Part shown: positions 15,914 through 26,354 of the stretch, piece by piece
How the letters are laid out: each line of letters begins with the position of its first letter
How positions within the stretch are numbered: the stretch's first letter is position 1
Source of the DNA: Streptomyces glaucescens
Lineage (GTDB): Bacteria; Actinomycetota; Actinomycetes; Streptomycetales; Streptomycetaceae
NCBI RefSeq assembly: GCF_002154375.1
Contig: NZ_MUND01000311.1
Span: 1 to 33,466 of the forward strand
Direction of reading: 5' to 3'
DNA: 33,466 nt
Made by a program: the position numbers and the translations under genes
The notes under the pieces: model-generated
The model's database searches: none
Told to the model about the DNA's origin: nothing
What the model saw: only the letters and a program-made list of their open reading frames with translations

Positions 15914-16882
15914 CTAGCGCAGGAAGGGGTCCACCGCGACGGCGACGAAGAGCAGCGACACATAGGTGATGGACCAGTGGAACAGGCGCATCTCCTTCAG
16001 CTTCGCGCCCGTGACCTCGGCCTTCGCACGGTTCTGGAGCGCGTGCGCCTCCCACAGCCACCAGCCGCCCGCGACCAGGGCGACCGCGGTGTAGAACCAG
16101 CCGGTGTAGCCGAGCGGGGTCAGCAGCAGGGAGACCGCGACCATCACCCAGCTGTAGATCACGATCTGCTTGGCGACGGTCTTGTTGGAGGCGACGACCG
16201 GCAGCATCGGCACGCCCACGCGCGCGTAGTCCTCCTTGACCTTCATGGACAGCGGCCAGTAGTGCGGCGGCGTCCAGAAGAAGATCACCATGAAGAGGAT
16301 GACGGGGGCCCAGGCGAGCGAGTCGGTGACCGCGGTCCACCCGATCAGCACCGGCATGCAGCCGGCGATGCCGCCCCAGACGATGTTCTGCGAGGTCCGG
16401 CGCTTGAGGATCATCGTGTACACGACGACGTAGAAGAGGAGCGCGCCGAGGGAGAGCCAGGCCGACAGCCAGTTGACGGTCAGGCCGAACAGCAGGGTGG
16501 AGACCACCGCGAGGGTGATGCCGAAGACGAGGCACTCGCGCGGGCTGACCATGCCGGTGACCAGCGGACGCTGCGACGTGCGGTCCATCAGCGCGTCGAT
16601 GTCGCGGTCGATGTACATGTTCAGCGCGTTCGCGCCGCCGGCCGACAGGTACCCGCCGACGCAGGTGAGCAGCACCAGACCGAGGTCCGGCACGCCCTGC
16701 TCGGCGAGGAACATCACCGGCACCGTGGTGATCAGCAGCAGCTCGATGATCCGCGGCTTGGTCAGCGCCACGAACGCCTTCGCACGGGCCCCGAACGGCC
16801 GGCGACTCGGGCTCTGGCTCGTCCCGATAACCCCCGCAGGACGGGATTCAACGGCCGTCACGCACACCCCTGACAGAGACAT
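15914..16882 (-). CDS. ctaB: Protohaem IX farnesyltransferase (haem O synthase)
   Basis: The 322-aa UbiA-superfamily membrane enzyme adds a farnesyl group to haem B, giving haem O for CtaA and cytochrome oxidase. The first Asp-rich motif is [23 protein letters not shown] and the second region is [15 protein letters not shown]. Eight to nine transmembrane segments follow the opening [25 protein letters not shown] 16882 is chosen because GGGAGG lies 9 nt upstream. The frame is open to 16954 and a downstream GTG (16861) is an alternative. A minus-strand TACAGT (16937-16942) is a candidate -10. It diverges from tkt across the repeat array. Confidence 0.93.
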   Translation of the reverse strand: MSLSGVCVTAVESRPAGVIGTSQSPSRRPFGARAKAFVALTKPRIIELLLITTVPVMFLAEQGVPDLGLVLLTCVGGYLSAGGANALNMYIDRDIDALMDRTSQRPLVTGMVSPRECLVFGITLAVVSTLLFGLTVNWLSAWLSLGALLFYVVVYTMILKRRTSQNIVWGGIAGCMPVLIGWTAVTDSLAWAPVILFMVIFFWTPPHYWPLSMKVKEDYARVGVPMLPVVASNKTVAKQIVIYSWVMVAVSLLLTPLGYTGWFYTAVALVAGGWWLWEAHALQNRAKAEVTGAKLKEMRLFHWSITYVSLLFVAVAVDPFLR

Positions 16883-17020
16883 CCCAGCGAGCCTCCCGGT
16901 GTGAGGTGCCGGTAAAGGGCTCGCGCGTACCACGCCACTGTAGACGTTGCCCATACCCCGGCCTTCGCGGGGGTGGGGTCGTGTTGGGCGGCACGCTCCG
17001 GCGCGCGGACGGCGGGCCGG

Positions 17021-17204
17021 AAACGATCATCCGGACGATCACCGGGGCACCCCCGGACGATCATCGGAGCGGCCCCCCCGACGATCACCGCAGCGGCCCC
17101 GCGGACGAACTCCGGACGAACCCCGGACGAATAGTCCCGGACGGATTCCGGACGACCTCCGAACGATCTCCGGACGGTCGCCGGGGCGATCGTCGGACGG
17201 CCGT
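17021..17204. repeat. Array of ~16 tandem 11-bp units (CGGACGATCNC)
   Basis: Units begin at 17021, 17032, 17043, 17054, 17065, 17078, 17089, 17102, 17113, 17124, 17138, 17149, 17160, 17171, 17182 and 17194. Twelve of the fifteen steps are 11 or 12-13 bp and most are exactly 11. The strongest units read CGGACGATCAC, CGGACGATCAT, CGGACGAACTC, CGGACGAACCC, CGGACGGATTC, CGGACGACCTC, CGAACGATCTC and CGGACGGTCGC. In the first half CGGACGATCA units alternate with CGGAGCGGCCC-type units, giving a 22-24 bp higher-order repeat. The array fills much of the ctaB/tkt divergent intergenic region. An 11-bp period places each unit on nearly the same helix face. Confidence 0.8.
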
Positions 17205-17458
17205 TTTGCGGCCCCCTCAAATGGGCCGGTCGGGCGACGGTTGAGCGGTCAGATGAGCGCCTGCGTATTCACTTGGCGAAAGCCGGTACGGCCCAGTCAG
17301 GAGGCGGATTCCCGAGAGTCCCGGCAGTCTGTAATGACTCGAAAAAATGCACGTTCTCGCGGGGGTAGGCTCGACAAGGCCGGTGGGCGCGGAGTGCACC
17401 GGCGGTCGGTGTACGCCCACACCGGCATTCGACATGTGGAGAGGAGCCCTGACCCAGG
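17205..17458 (+). promoter_or_regulatory. tkt leader region
   Basis: About 250 bp between the repeat array and transketolase, less GC-biased than its surroundings, with an A-run at 17342-17347. TAGGCT at 17366-17371 is a candidate -10, with no good -35. GGAGAGGAG (17438-17446) is the ribosome site, 12 nt before the GTG. No conserved riboswitch fold is recognised. Confidence 0.35.
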
Positions 17459-19546
<2,088 letters not shown>

Positions 19547-19580
19547 CGCTCATATACGACACGTAGGAGATGCATTTTCC

Positions 19581-20699
19581 ATGACAGACGCACTGAAGCG
19601 CCTCTCCGAGGAAGGCGTCGCGATCTGGCTGGACGACCTGTCGCGCAAGCGGATCACCTCGGGCAACCTCGCCGAGCTGATCGACCAGCAGCACGTCGTG
19701 GGCGTCACCACCAACCCGACGATCTTCCAGAAGGCGATCTCCGAGGGCGACGGCTACGACCAGCAGCTGTCCGACCTCGCCGCCCGCAAGGTGACGGTCG
19801 AAGAGGCCATCCGCATGATCACCACGGCGGACGTCCGCGACGCCGCCGACATCCTGCGCCCGGTCTACGACGCGACCGGCGGCCAGGACGGCCGGGTGTC
19901 GATCGAGGTCGACCCGCGCCTCGCGCACGACACCAAGGCGACCGTCGCCGAGGCCAAGCAGCTGGCCTGGCTGGTGGACCGCCCCAACACGCTGATCAAG
20001 ATCCCGGCGACCGAGGCGGGCCTGCCCGCGATCACCGAGGTCATCGGCAACGGGATCAGCGTCAACGTCACGCTGATCTTCTCGCTGGAGCGCTACCGCA
20101 AGGTGATGGACGCCTACCTCTCCGGCCTGGAGAAGGCGAAGGAGAAGGGTCTCGACCTCTCGCAGATCCACTCCGTGGCGTCCTTCTTCGTGTCCCGTGT
20201 GGACACCGAGATCGACAAGCGGATCGACGCGCTCGGCACCGACGAGGCCAAGGCGCTGCGCGGCAAGGCCGCCCTCGCCAACGCCCGGCTCGCCTACCAG
20301 GCGTACGAGGAGGTCTTCTCCTCCGACCGCTGGAGCGCGCTGGAGAAGGCGGGCGCCAACAAGCAGCGTCCGCTGTGGGCCTCCACCGGTGTGAAGGACA
20401 AGGCGTACAAGTCCACGCTGTACGTCGACGAGCTGGTCGCGCCGAACACGGTGAACACCATGCCGGAGGCCACCCTGCTGGCCACCGAGGAGTCGGGCGA
20501 GATCACCGGCAACACCATCGCCGGCACGTACGAGCAGGCCCGCGCCGACCTCGACGCCGTCGAGAGGCTCGGGATCAAGTACGACGACGTGGTGCAGCTC
20601 CTGGAGGCCGAGGGCGTCGACAAGTTCGAGGCGTCCTGGAACGACCTGCTGAAGTCGACCGAGGCCGAGCTGAAGCGCCTCGCCCCCGCGGAGGGCTGA
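19581..20699 (+). CDS. tal: Transaldolase
   Basis: The 372-aa transaldolase is the long actinobacterial form. It transfers a dihydroxyacetone unit from sedoheptulose 7-phosphate to glyceraldehyde 3-phosphate. The Schiff-base Lys lies in [16 protein letters not shown]. Other signatures are [14 protein letters not shown] (~40-53), [24 protein letters not shown] and [19 protein letters not shown] 19581 follows TAGGAGA. The stop region contains the GGAGGG that serves the next gene, so tal and zwf are tightly linked. Confidence 0.97.
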   Translation: MTDALKRLSEEGVAIWLDDLSRKRITSGNLAELIDQQHVVGVTTNPTIFQKAISEGDGYDQQLSDLAARKVTVEEAIRMITTADVRDAADILRPVYDATGGQDGRVSIEVDPRLAHDTKATVAEAKQLAWLVDRPNTLIKIPATEAGLPAITEVIGNGISVNVTLIFSLERYRKVMDAYLSGLEKAKEKGLDLSQIHSVASFFVSRVDTEIDKRIDALGTDEAKALRGKAALANARLAYQAYEEVFSSDRWSALEKAGANKQRPLWASTGVKDKAYKSTLYVDELVAPNTVNTMPEATLLATEESGEITGNTIAGTYEQARADLDAVERLGIKYDDVVQLLEAEGVDKFEASWNDLLKSTEAELKRLAPAEG

Positions 20700-20703
20700 C
20701 ACC

Positions 20704-22239
20704 TTGTCTCCCTCCGTCACAGGAGCGAATCCGCTCCGTGACCCCGCAGACCGACGGCTCCCGCGTATCGCGGGGCCGTCGGGCCTGGTCATCTTCGGCG
20801 TCACGGGGGATCTGTCGCGCAAGAAGCTGATGCCGGCCGTCTACGACCTCGCCAACCGGGGTCTGCTGCCGCCGGGCTTCTCGCTGGTCGGCTTCGCCCG
20901 CCGCGAGTGGCAGCACGAGGACTTCGCGCAGGAGGTCCACGACGCCGTCAAGGAACACGCCCGTACCCCCTTCCGCGAAGAGGTCTGGCAGCAGCTCATC
21001 CAGGGCATGCGGTTCGTCCAGGGCACCTTCGACGATGACGAGGCGTTCGAGAAGCTGCGCGCCACCATCGAGGAGCTGGACAAGGCACAGGGCACCGGCG
21101 GGAACTTCGCCTTCTACCTGTCCGTGCCGCCGCGCTCCTTCCCGGTGGTCATCCAGCAGCTGAAGAAGCACGGCCTCGCGGACCAGACCGGCGGCTCCTG
21201 GCGGCGCGCGGTCATCGAGAAGCCGTTCGGCCACGACCTGAAGTCGGCCGAGGAGCTGAACAAGGTCGTCCACGAGGTCTTCGCCCCGGACCAGGTCTTC
21301 CGCATCGACCACTACCTGGGCAAGGAGACCGTCCAGAACATCCTGGCGCTGCGCTTCGCCAACACGATGTTCGAACCGATCTGGAACCGGTCCTTCGTGG
21401 ACCACGTGCAGATCACCATGGCCGAGGACATCGGCATCGGCGGCCGGGCCGGCTACTACGACGGCATCGGCGCCGCCCGTGACGTCATCCAGAACCACCT
21501 GCTCCAGCTGCTCGCGCTGACCGCGATGGAGGAGCCCGCCTCCTTCGACGCGGACGCGCTGGCCGCGGAGAAGACCAAGGTGCTCGGCGCGGTGCGGCTG
21601 CCGAAGGACCTGGGCCGCGACACCGTGCGCGCCCAGTACTCGGCGGGCTGGCAGGGCGGCGCGAAGGTCATCGGCTATCTGGAGGAGGAGGGCATCAGCC
21701 CCGACTCCAAGACCGACACCTACGCCGCGATCAAGCTGGGCATCGACAACCGCCGCTGGGCGGGCGTCCCCTTCTACCTGCGCACCGGCAAGCGCCTGGG
21801 CCGCCGGGTGACGGAGATCGCGGTCGTCTTCCAGCGCGCCCCGCACTCCCCCTTCGACACCACGGCGACGGAGGAACTGGGCTCGAACGCGATCGTGATC
21901 CGCGTCCAGCCCGACGAGGGCGTCACGGTCCGGTTCGGCTCGAAGGTGCCGGGCACGTCGATGGAGATCCGGGACGTGTCGATGGACTTCGCGTACGGCG
22001 AGTCCTTCACCGAGTCCAGCCCGGAGGCGTACGAGCGGCTGATCCTGGACGTGCTGCTCGGCGACTCGAACCTCTTCCCGCGCACCGAGGAGGTCGAGCT
22101 GTCCTGGAAGATCCTCGACCCGATCGAGGAGTACTGGGACCAGAACGGCAAGCCGGCCCAGTACCCGGCCGGCACCTGGGGTCCGGTCGAGGCGGACGAC
22201 ATGCTGGAGCGAGACGGACGGAGCTGGCGCCGGCCATGA
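20704..22239 (+). CDS. zwf: Glucose-6-phosphate 1-dehydrogenase
   Basis: The 511-aa enzyme oxidises glucose 6-phosphate to 6-phosphogluconolactone with NADP reduction, the entry to the oxidative pentose phosphate pathway. Seen: the nucleotide-binding loop IFGVTGDLSRKKLMPA, EKPFGHDLKSAEELN, and the active-site motif FRIDHYLGKETVQN with the catalytic His region. The start is a TTG at 20704, preceded by GGAGGG with 8-nt spacing (20690-20695, across the tal stop), which decides it. It overlaps opcA by 4 bp. Confidence 0.96.
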   Translation: MSPSVTGANPLRDPADRRLPRIAGPSGLVIFGVTGDLSRKKLMPAVYDLANRGLLPPGFSLVGFARREWQHEDFAQEVHDAVKEHARTPFREEVWQQLIQGMRFVQGTFDDDEAFEKLRATIEELDKAQGTGGNFAFYLSVPPRSFPVVIQQLKKHGLADQTGGSWRRAVIEKPFGHDLKSAEELNKVVHEVFAPDQVFRIDHYLGKETVQNILALRFANTMFEPIWNRSFVDHVQITMAEDIGIGGRAGYYDGIGAARDVIQNHLLQLLALTAMEEPASFDADALAAEKTKVLGAVRLPKDLGRDTVRAQYSAGWQGGAKVIGYLEEEGISPDSKTDTYAAIKLGIDNRRWAGVPFYLRTGKRLGRRVTEIAVVFQRAPHSPFDTTATEELGSNAIVIRVQPDEGVTVRFGSKVPGTSMEIRDVSMDFAYGESFTESSPEAYERLILDVLLGDSNLFPRTEEVELSWKILDPIEEYWDQNGKPAQYPAGTWGPVEADDMLERDGRSWRRP

Positions 22240-23309
22240 AGATAGACCTCACGGACACCACGGCCAGCAAGATCAACAAGGCGCTGGTGCAGGGCCGCCG
22301 GGCCATCGGCACCCCGGCCGTCGGCATGGTGCTCACGCTGGTCATCGTCACGGACGAGGAGAACGCGTACGACGCCCTGAAGGCCGCCAACGAGGCCTCG
22401 CGCGAGCACCCCTCGCGCACCCTCGTGGTCGTCAAGCGCGTCTCGCGCACCCCTCGCGACCGCACCAAGTCCCGCCTCGACGCCGAGGTGCGGGTCGGCG
22501 CGGACGCGGGCACCGGTGAGACGGTGGTGCTGCGGCTGTACGGCGACGTCGTCGACCACGCCCAGTCGGTGGTGCTGCCGCTGCTGCTGCCCGACGCCCC
22601 CGTGGTCGTCTGGTGGCCGGTCGACGCGCCGCTGGACCCGGCGAACGACCCGCTGGGCGCGCTGGCCCAGCGCCGGGTCACCGACACCTACGCGGCCGAG
22701 GAACCGGTCCGGGACCTGACCGCCCGCGCCGGGACCTACACCCCCGGCGACACCGACCTGTCGTGGACCCGCATCACGCCCTGGCGCTCGATGCTGGCCG
22801 CGGCGCTGGACCAGGTGGTCTGCCAGGTGCGGGGCGTCGAGGTCGAGGGCGAGGAGTTCAATCCGAGCTGCGAGCTGCTGGCGATGTGGCTCGCGGACCG
22901 GCTGGACGTGCCCGTGCGGCGCTCGGTGTCCGCCGGGCCCGGGCTGACCGCGGTCCGGATGGACACCGACTGCGGCCCGATCGTGCTGGACCGCGCCGAC
23001 GGCTCGCTGGCGACGCTGTCCATCGAGGGCCAGCCGGACCGGGCGGTGGCCCTCAAGCGGCGGGAGACGGCCGAGCTGATCGCGGAGGAGCTGCGGCGGC
23101 TGGACCCGGACGACACCTACGCCTCGGCGCTGCGGTACGGGGTGGAGCGGCTGAACGCGAAGCCCGCGCGGCAGGAGCCGGAGGCCGGGCCGGACCCGGT
23201 CGCCTCCGAGGACCCGGTCGCCGTGCCGGAGCCCGTCGAGGAGGCCGCGAAGGCCCCCGCGAAGAAGGCCACCCGCAAGGCCCCGGCGAAGAAGGCGGCG
23301 GCGAAGTGA
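22236..23309 (+). CDS. opcA: Glucose-6-phosphate dehydrogenase assembly protein OpcA
   Basis: The 357-aa OpcA is the accessory protein that activates and assembles Zwf in actinobacteria and cyanobacteria. Seen: LTLVIVTDEENAYDALKAANEASREHPSRTLVVV (~30-65), the VVLPLLLPDAPVVVWWPVDAPLDP segment, LSWTRITPWRSMLAAALDQV and SCELLAMWLADRLDVPV. The last ~45 residues form a low-complexity tail (Glu/Pro/Val, then KAPAKKATRKAPAKKAAAK) resembling histone-H1-like tails, probably disordered and basic. Its ATG overlaps the zwf stop and its stop overlaps the pgl GTG, so the three genes are translationally coupled. Confidence 0.95.
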   Translation: MKIDLTDTTASKINKALVQGRRAIGTPAVGMVLTLVIVTDEENAYDALKAANEASREHPSRTLVVVKRVSRTPRDRTKSRLDAEVRVGADAGTGETVVLRLYGDVVDHAQSVVLPLLLPDAPVVVWWPVDAPLDPANDPLGALAQRRVTDTYAAEEPVRDLTARAGTYTPGDTDLSWTRITPWRSMLAAALDQVVCQVRGVEVEGEEFNPSCELLAMWLADRLDVPVRRSVSAGPGLTAVRMDTDCGPIVLDRADGSLATLSIEGQPDRAVALKRRETAELIAEELRRLDPDDTYASALRYGVERLNAKPARQEPEAGPDPVASEDPVAVPEPVEEAAKAPAKKATRKAPAKKAAAK

Positions 23310-24088
23310 GCACTCCGCAGCTGGTCGTGCACCGCGACAAGGAACTGATGGCACAGGCCGCGGCGGCCCGGCTGATCACGAAGATCGTGGACGCGCAGGC
23401 CTCGCGCGGCTCCGCGTCGATCGTGCTCACCGGCGGGCGCAACGGCAACGGTCTGCTCGCCGCGCTGGCCGCCGCGCCCGCGCGGGACGCGATCGACTGG
23501 ACCCGGCTCGACCTGTGGTGGGGCGACGAGCGGTTCCTGCCCGAGGGCGACCCGGACCGCAATGTCACCCAGGCCCGCGAGGCCCTGCTGGACTCCGTGC
23601 CGCTGGATCCGAAGCGGGTGCACGCCATGCCCGCCTCGGACGGGCCGTACGGCACCGACGTGGACGCGGCGGCCGCCGCGTACGCCGAGGAGCTGGCCCG
23701 CGCGGCCGGGCCGGAGAACCACGGCGCGGTGCCCACCTTCGACGTGCTGATGCTGGGCGTCGGCCCGGACACGCACGTGGCGTCGCTCTTCCCGGAGCTG
23801 CCCGCGGTGCGCGAGACCGAGCGCACGGTCGTCGGCGTGCGCGGCGCGCCCAAGCCGCCGCCCACCCGGGTCACCCTCACCCTCCCGGCGATCCGGGCGG
23901 CCCGTGAGGTGTGGCTGCTGGCGGCCGGCGAGGACAAGGCGAACGCCGCGGCGATCGCCCTCTCGGGCGCGGGCGAGATCCAGGCCCCGGCAGCGGGCGC
24001 CCACGGCCGTTCCCGCACCCTGTGGCTCCTGGACACGGCGGCGGCCTCCCAGCTGCCACGGTCGCTGTATCCGCCGGCTACGCCGTGA
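23306..24088 (+). CDS. pgl: 6-phosphogluconolactonase
   Basis: The 260-aa DevB/SOL-type lactonase hydrolyses 6-phosphogluconolactone, the Zwf product. Family motifs: SIVLTGGRNGNGLLAALA (~38-55), LDLWWGDERFLPEGDPDRN, VLMLGVGPDTHVASLFP and LPAIRAAREVWLLAAGEDKA. The GTG at 23306 overlaps the opcA TGA (GTGA), which sets the start. It is the last gene of the pentose phosphate cluster; a strong hairpin follows. Confidence 0.96.
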   Translation: MSTPQLVVHRDKELMAQAAAARLITKIVDAQASRGSASIVLTGGRNGNGLLAALAAAPARDAIDWTRLDLWWGDERFLPEGDPDRNVTQAREALLDSVPLDPKRVHAMPASDGPYGTDVDAAAAAYAEELARAAGPENHGAVPTFDVLMLGVGPDTHVASLFPELPAVRETERTVVGVRGAPKPPPTRVTLTLPAIRAAREVWLLAAGEDKANAAAIALSGAGEIQAPAAGAHGRSRTLWLLDTAAASQLPRSLYPPATP

Positions 24089-24111
24089 ACGGGTGAGCGG
24101 AGCACGGAAAA

Positions 24112-24142
24112 GGGCGGCGGAGAACCGGGTTCTCCGCCGCCC
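24112..24142. terminator. Bidirectional terminator between pgl and the sugar ABC operon
   Basis: A perfect inverted repeat (GGGCGGCGGAGAACC at 24112-24126, complement at 24128-24142) forms a 14-bp stem with a tight CGGG loop. On the minus strand it is followed by TTTT, a real U-tract for the ABC operon. It lies between two convergent operons. Confidence 0.9.
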
Positions 24143-24155
24143 CTCGTGTGTCCGG

Positions 24156-24995
24156 CTATTTGACCGACCCCGCCATCACCCCCTGCACGAAGTGCCGCTG
24201 GAAGGCGAAGAACACCGCCACCGGGACCACCAGGGAGAGGAACGCGCCGGGGGCCAGGACGTCGATGTTGCTGCCGAACTGGCGGATCTGGGACTGGAGT
24301 TCCACGGTCAGCGGCTGGGCGGTGCTGTCGGCGAACAGCAGGGCGACCAGCATGTCGTTCCACACCCAGAGGAACTGGAAGATGGCGAGGCTGGCGATGG
24401 CCGGGCGGCCGACGGGCAGGACGAGGCGGATGAAGATGCGCCACTCGCTGCCGCCGTCCATGCGGGCGGCCTCCAGCATCTCCTTCGGGATCTCGGCGAA
24501 GTAGTTGCGCAGCAGGAACACCGCGAACGGCAGGCCGTAGGCCACGTGGAAGAGGACCACGCCGGGGATGGTGCCGAACAGGCCGAGCTGGCCGAAGAGT
24601 TTGGCGACCGGGAGCAGGCCGATCTGCACGGGGACCACCAGCAGGGCCACCACCAGCAGGAACAGCGGTTCGCGCAGCGGGAAGTCCAGCCAGGCGAAGG
24701 CGTATCCGGCGAGTGCCGCGATCACCACGACCAGGACGGTCGCCGGGACCGAGATCAGCACCGTGTTCCAGAAGGCCTGGGTGATGCCCGAGTTGTCCAG
24801 CAGTGCCGAGTAGTTGTCGAAGGAGAGCTGGCCGGGGCTGGTGAAGACGGTCCACCAGCCGCCCGTCGCGGTGTCCTCTGCGGACCGCAGCGAGGAGAGG
24901 AACAGCCCGGCGAGCGGGGTCATCCAGACCAGGCCGGTCACCACGAGGAAGGCCTGGACGAGCCCGTTGCCCAGTCCGCGCCGGATCGCGTTCAT
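24156..24995 (-). CDS. Sugar ABC transporter permease (MalG-like)
   Basis: The 279-aa second permease of a carbohydrate uptake-1 family ABC importer has six transmembrane segments, starting FLVVTGLVWMTPLAGLFLSSL. The EAA loop EAARMDGGSEWRIFIRLVLPVGRP contacts the ATPase. The C-terminus ...FFAFQRHFVQGVMAGSVK is typical of MalG homologues. It overlaps the upstream permease gene by 4 bp (24992-24995), which fixes the start. It is the last gene of the operon and ends 14 bp before a strong terminator. No ATPase gene is present nearby. Confidence 0.94.
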   Translation of the reverse strand: MNAIRRGLGNGLVQAFLVVTGLVWMTPLAGLFLSSLRSAEDTATGGWWTVFTSPGQLSFDNYSALLDNSGITQAFWNTVLISVPATVLVVVIAALAGYAFAWLDFPLREPLFLLVVALLVVPVQIGLLPVAKLFGQLGLFGTIPGVVLFHVAYGLPFAVFLLRNYFAEIPKEMLEAARMDGGSEWRIFIRLVLPVGRPAIASLAIFQFLWVWNDMLVALLFADSTAQPLTVELQSQIRQFGSNIDVLAPGAFLSLVVPVAVFFAFQRHFVQGVMAGSVK

Positions 24996-26353
24996 CGCTG
25001 ACTCCTTCGGAAACGGCGGACGTTGAAGACCATCGCCGGGACGACCAGCAGCAGGAGCAGGACGCCGAGCGCGCTGCCGAGGCCCTGGTTGTTGCCGCCG
25101 CCGAACGACACCAGCCACATCTGCGTGGCGAGCACGGTCGCGTCCTCCTGTACCGGGCCGGGCGCGATGATGTAGACGAGGTCGAAGACCTTCATCACGT
25201 TGATGACGAGGGTCACGAAGACGACCGTGAGCACGGGGGCGAGCAGCGGGACCGTGATCCGGCGGAAGATCTGCCACTCGTTGGCGCCGTCCATCCGCGC
25301 CGCCTCCAGGGCGTCCCGGGGCAGTGTGGACAGGCCCGCGCCGATCAGCACCATCGCGAAGCCGGTCCAGATCCACAGGTACGCCCCGATGATCGCGGGC
25401 GTGACGAGCGCCGGGCCGAGCCAGGAGACGCCCTCGTAGGGCGGGGCGAAGTTCGAGGCGGGCAGTCGCACCGTGTAGGAGCCCTCGGAGAGGCCGTCGA
25501 AGCGGAACGATCCGTCGGACGCCGTGGTCGTGGAGGCGACCGCCTCGCCGTCGCGCACCGCCTCGACCCGCATCTCGGGCAGTCCGCTCTCGCGCCGGTC
25601 GACCCGGCCCTGCTCCCCTCCCCCGCCGGGCGTGAAGTCCAGGTAGACGACGCCGCGCAGCTCGTCGGGGCCGGGGGTGCGGCCGGCCGCGGCGTGGGCG
25701 GGTTCTGCGCCGCCGGGCAGGTCCTTCGGCTGGACGCCGACCAGGCCCAGCGTCACCGTGTCCCCCGGCGAGAGCGCCGCGGTCGTGCGGTAGGCGCCGT
25801 CCGGCTGCTTCGTCAGGCCCTGGCCGTCGCGGGCCCGGGCGGTCGGGTAGGAGGAGGTGCCGGTGAAGGCGTCGTGGACGGAGACCACGGCGGCGTTGAG
25901 CACGCCCTTGTCGGGGTCCTCGTCGTAGGCGAGCCGGAAGATGATGCCGGCGGCGAGGAAGGAGACCGCCATCGGCATGAAGAGCAGCAGTTTGAAGGCG
26001 GTGGCCCAGCGGACCTTCTCCACCAGCACGGCGAGGATCAGGCCGAGGCCGGTCAGCAGGGTCGGCGCGACGACGACCCAGATGGCCGTGTTGCGGACGG
26101 CCTTGAGGGTGGCGGGGTCGCGGAACATCTCGGCGTAGTTCTCGCCGCCGACGAACCGGGTCCCGGAGGCGTCGAAGAAGCTGCGGCCGACCGAGAACAG
26201 CACCGGGTAGACGACGAGGGCGCCCAGCAGGAGCAGCGCGGGGAGGACGAAGAGCAGGGCGATGATCCGGCCCCGGCGCCGCGGGCGCCGACGGACGTCG
26301 TCGGTGCTCGCGGCGGCCGGACGGCTCGCCTCTTTCACGAGGGTGGCGGTCAT
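24992..26353 (-). CDS. Sugar ABC transporter permease (MalF-like) with a large extracellular insert
   Basis: The 453-aa protein is about 150 residues longer than usual. TM1-TM3 lie at ~30-52, ~86-110 and ~119-142. Residues ~145-310 are a hydrophilic insert predicted outside the membrane, then TM4 resumes at ~312. The EAA loop EAARMDGANEWQIFRRITVPLL is at ~350-371. The insert ends in a segment (MRVEAVRDGEAVAS...DGSFRFDGLSEGSYTVRLP, ~261-298) typical of carboxypeptidase-regulatory/CnaB-like beta-sandwich domains. MalF of E. coli has an unrelated domain (P2) at the same place, after TM3, which touches the maltose-binding protein. It starts 1 bp after the binding-protein stop. Confidence 0.92.
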   Translation of the reverse strand: MTATLVKEASRPAAASTDDVRRRPRRRGRIIALLFVLPALLLLGALVVYPVLFSVGRSFFDASGTRFVGGENYAEMFRDPATLKAVRNTAIWVVVAPTLLTGLGLILAVLVEKVRWATAFKLLLFMPMAVSFLAAGIIFRLAYDEDPDKGVLNAAVVSVHDAFTGTSSYPTARARDGQGLTKQPDGAYRTTAALSPGDTVTLGLVGVQPKDLPGGAEPAHAAAGRTPGPDELRGVVYLDFTPGGGGEQGRVDRRESGLPEMRVEAVRDGEAVASTTTASDGSFRFDGLSEGSYTVRLPASNFAPPYEGVSWLGPALVTPAIIGAYLWIWTGFAMVLIGAGLSTLPRDALEAARMDGANEWQIFRRITVPLLAPVLTVVFVTLVINVMKVFDLVYIIAPGPVQEDATVLATQMWLVSFGGGNNQGLGSALGVLLLLLVVPAMVFNVRRFRRSQR

Positions 26354-26354
26354 G

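Noticed and set aside
17205-17458. Possible riboswitch or attenuator in the tkt leader
   Set aside because: No recognisable conserved fold or leader peptide; only a ribosome site can be supported.
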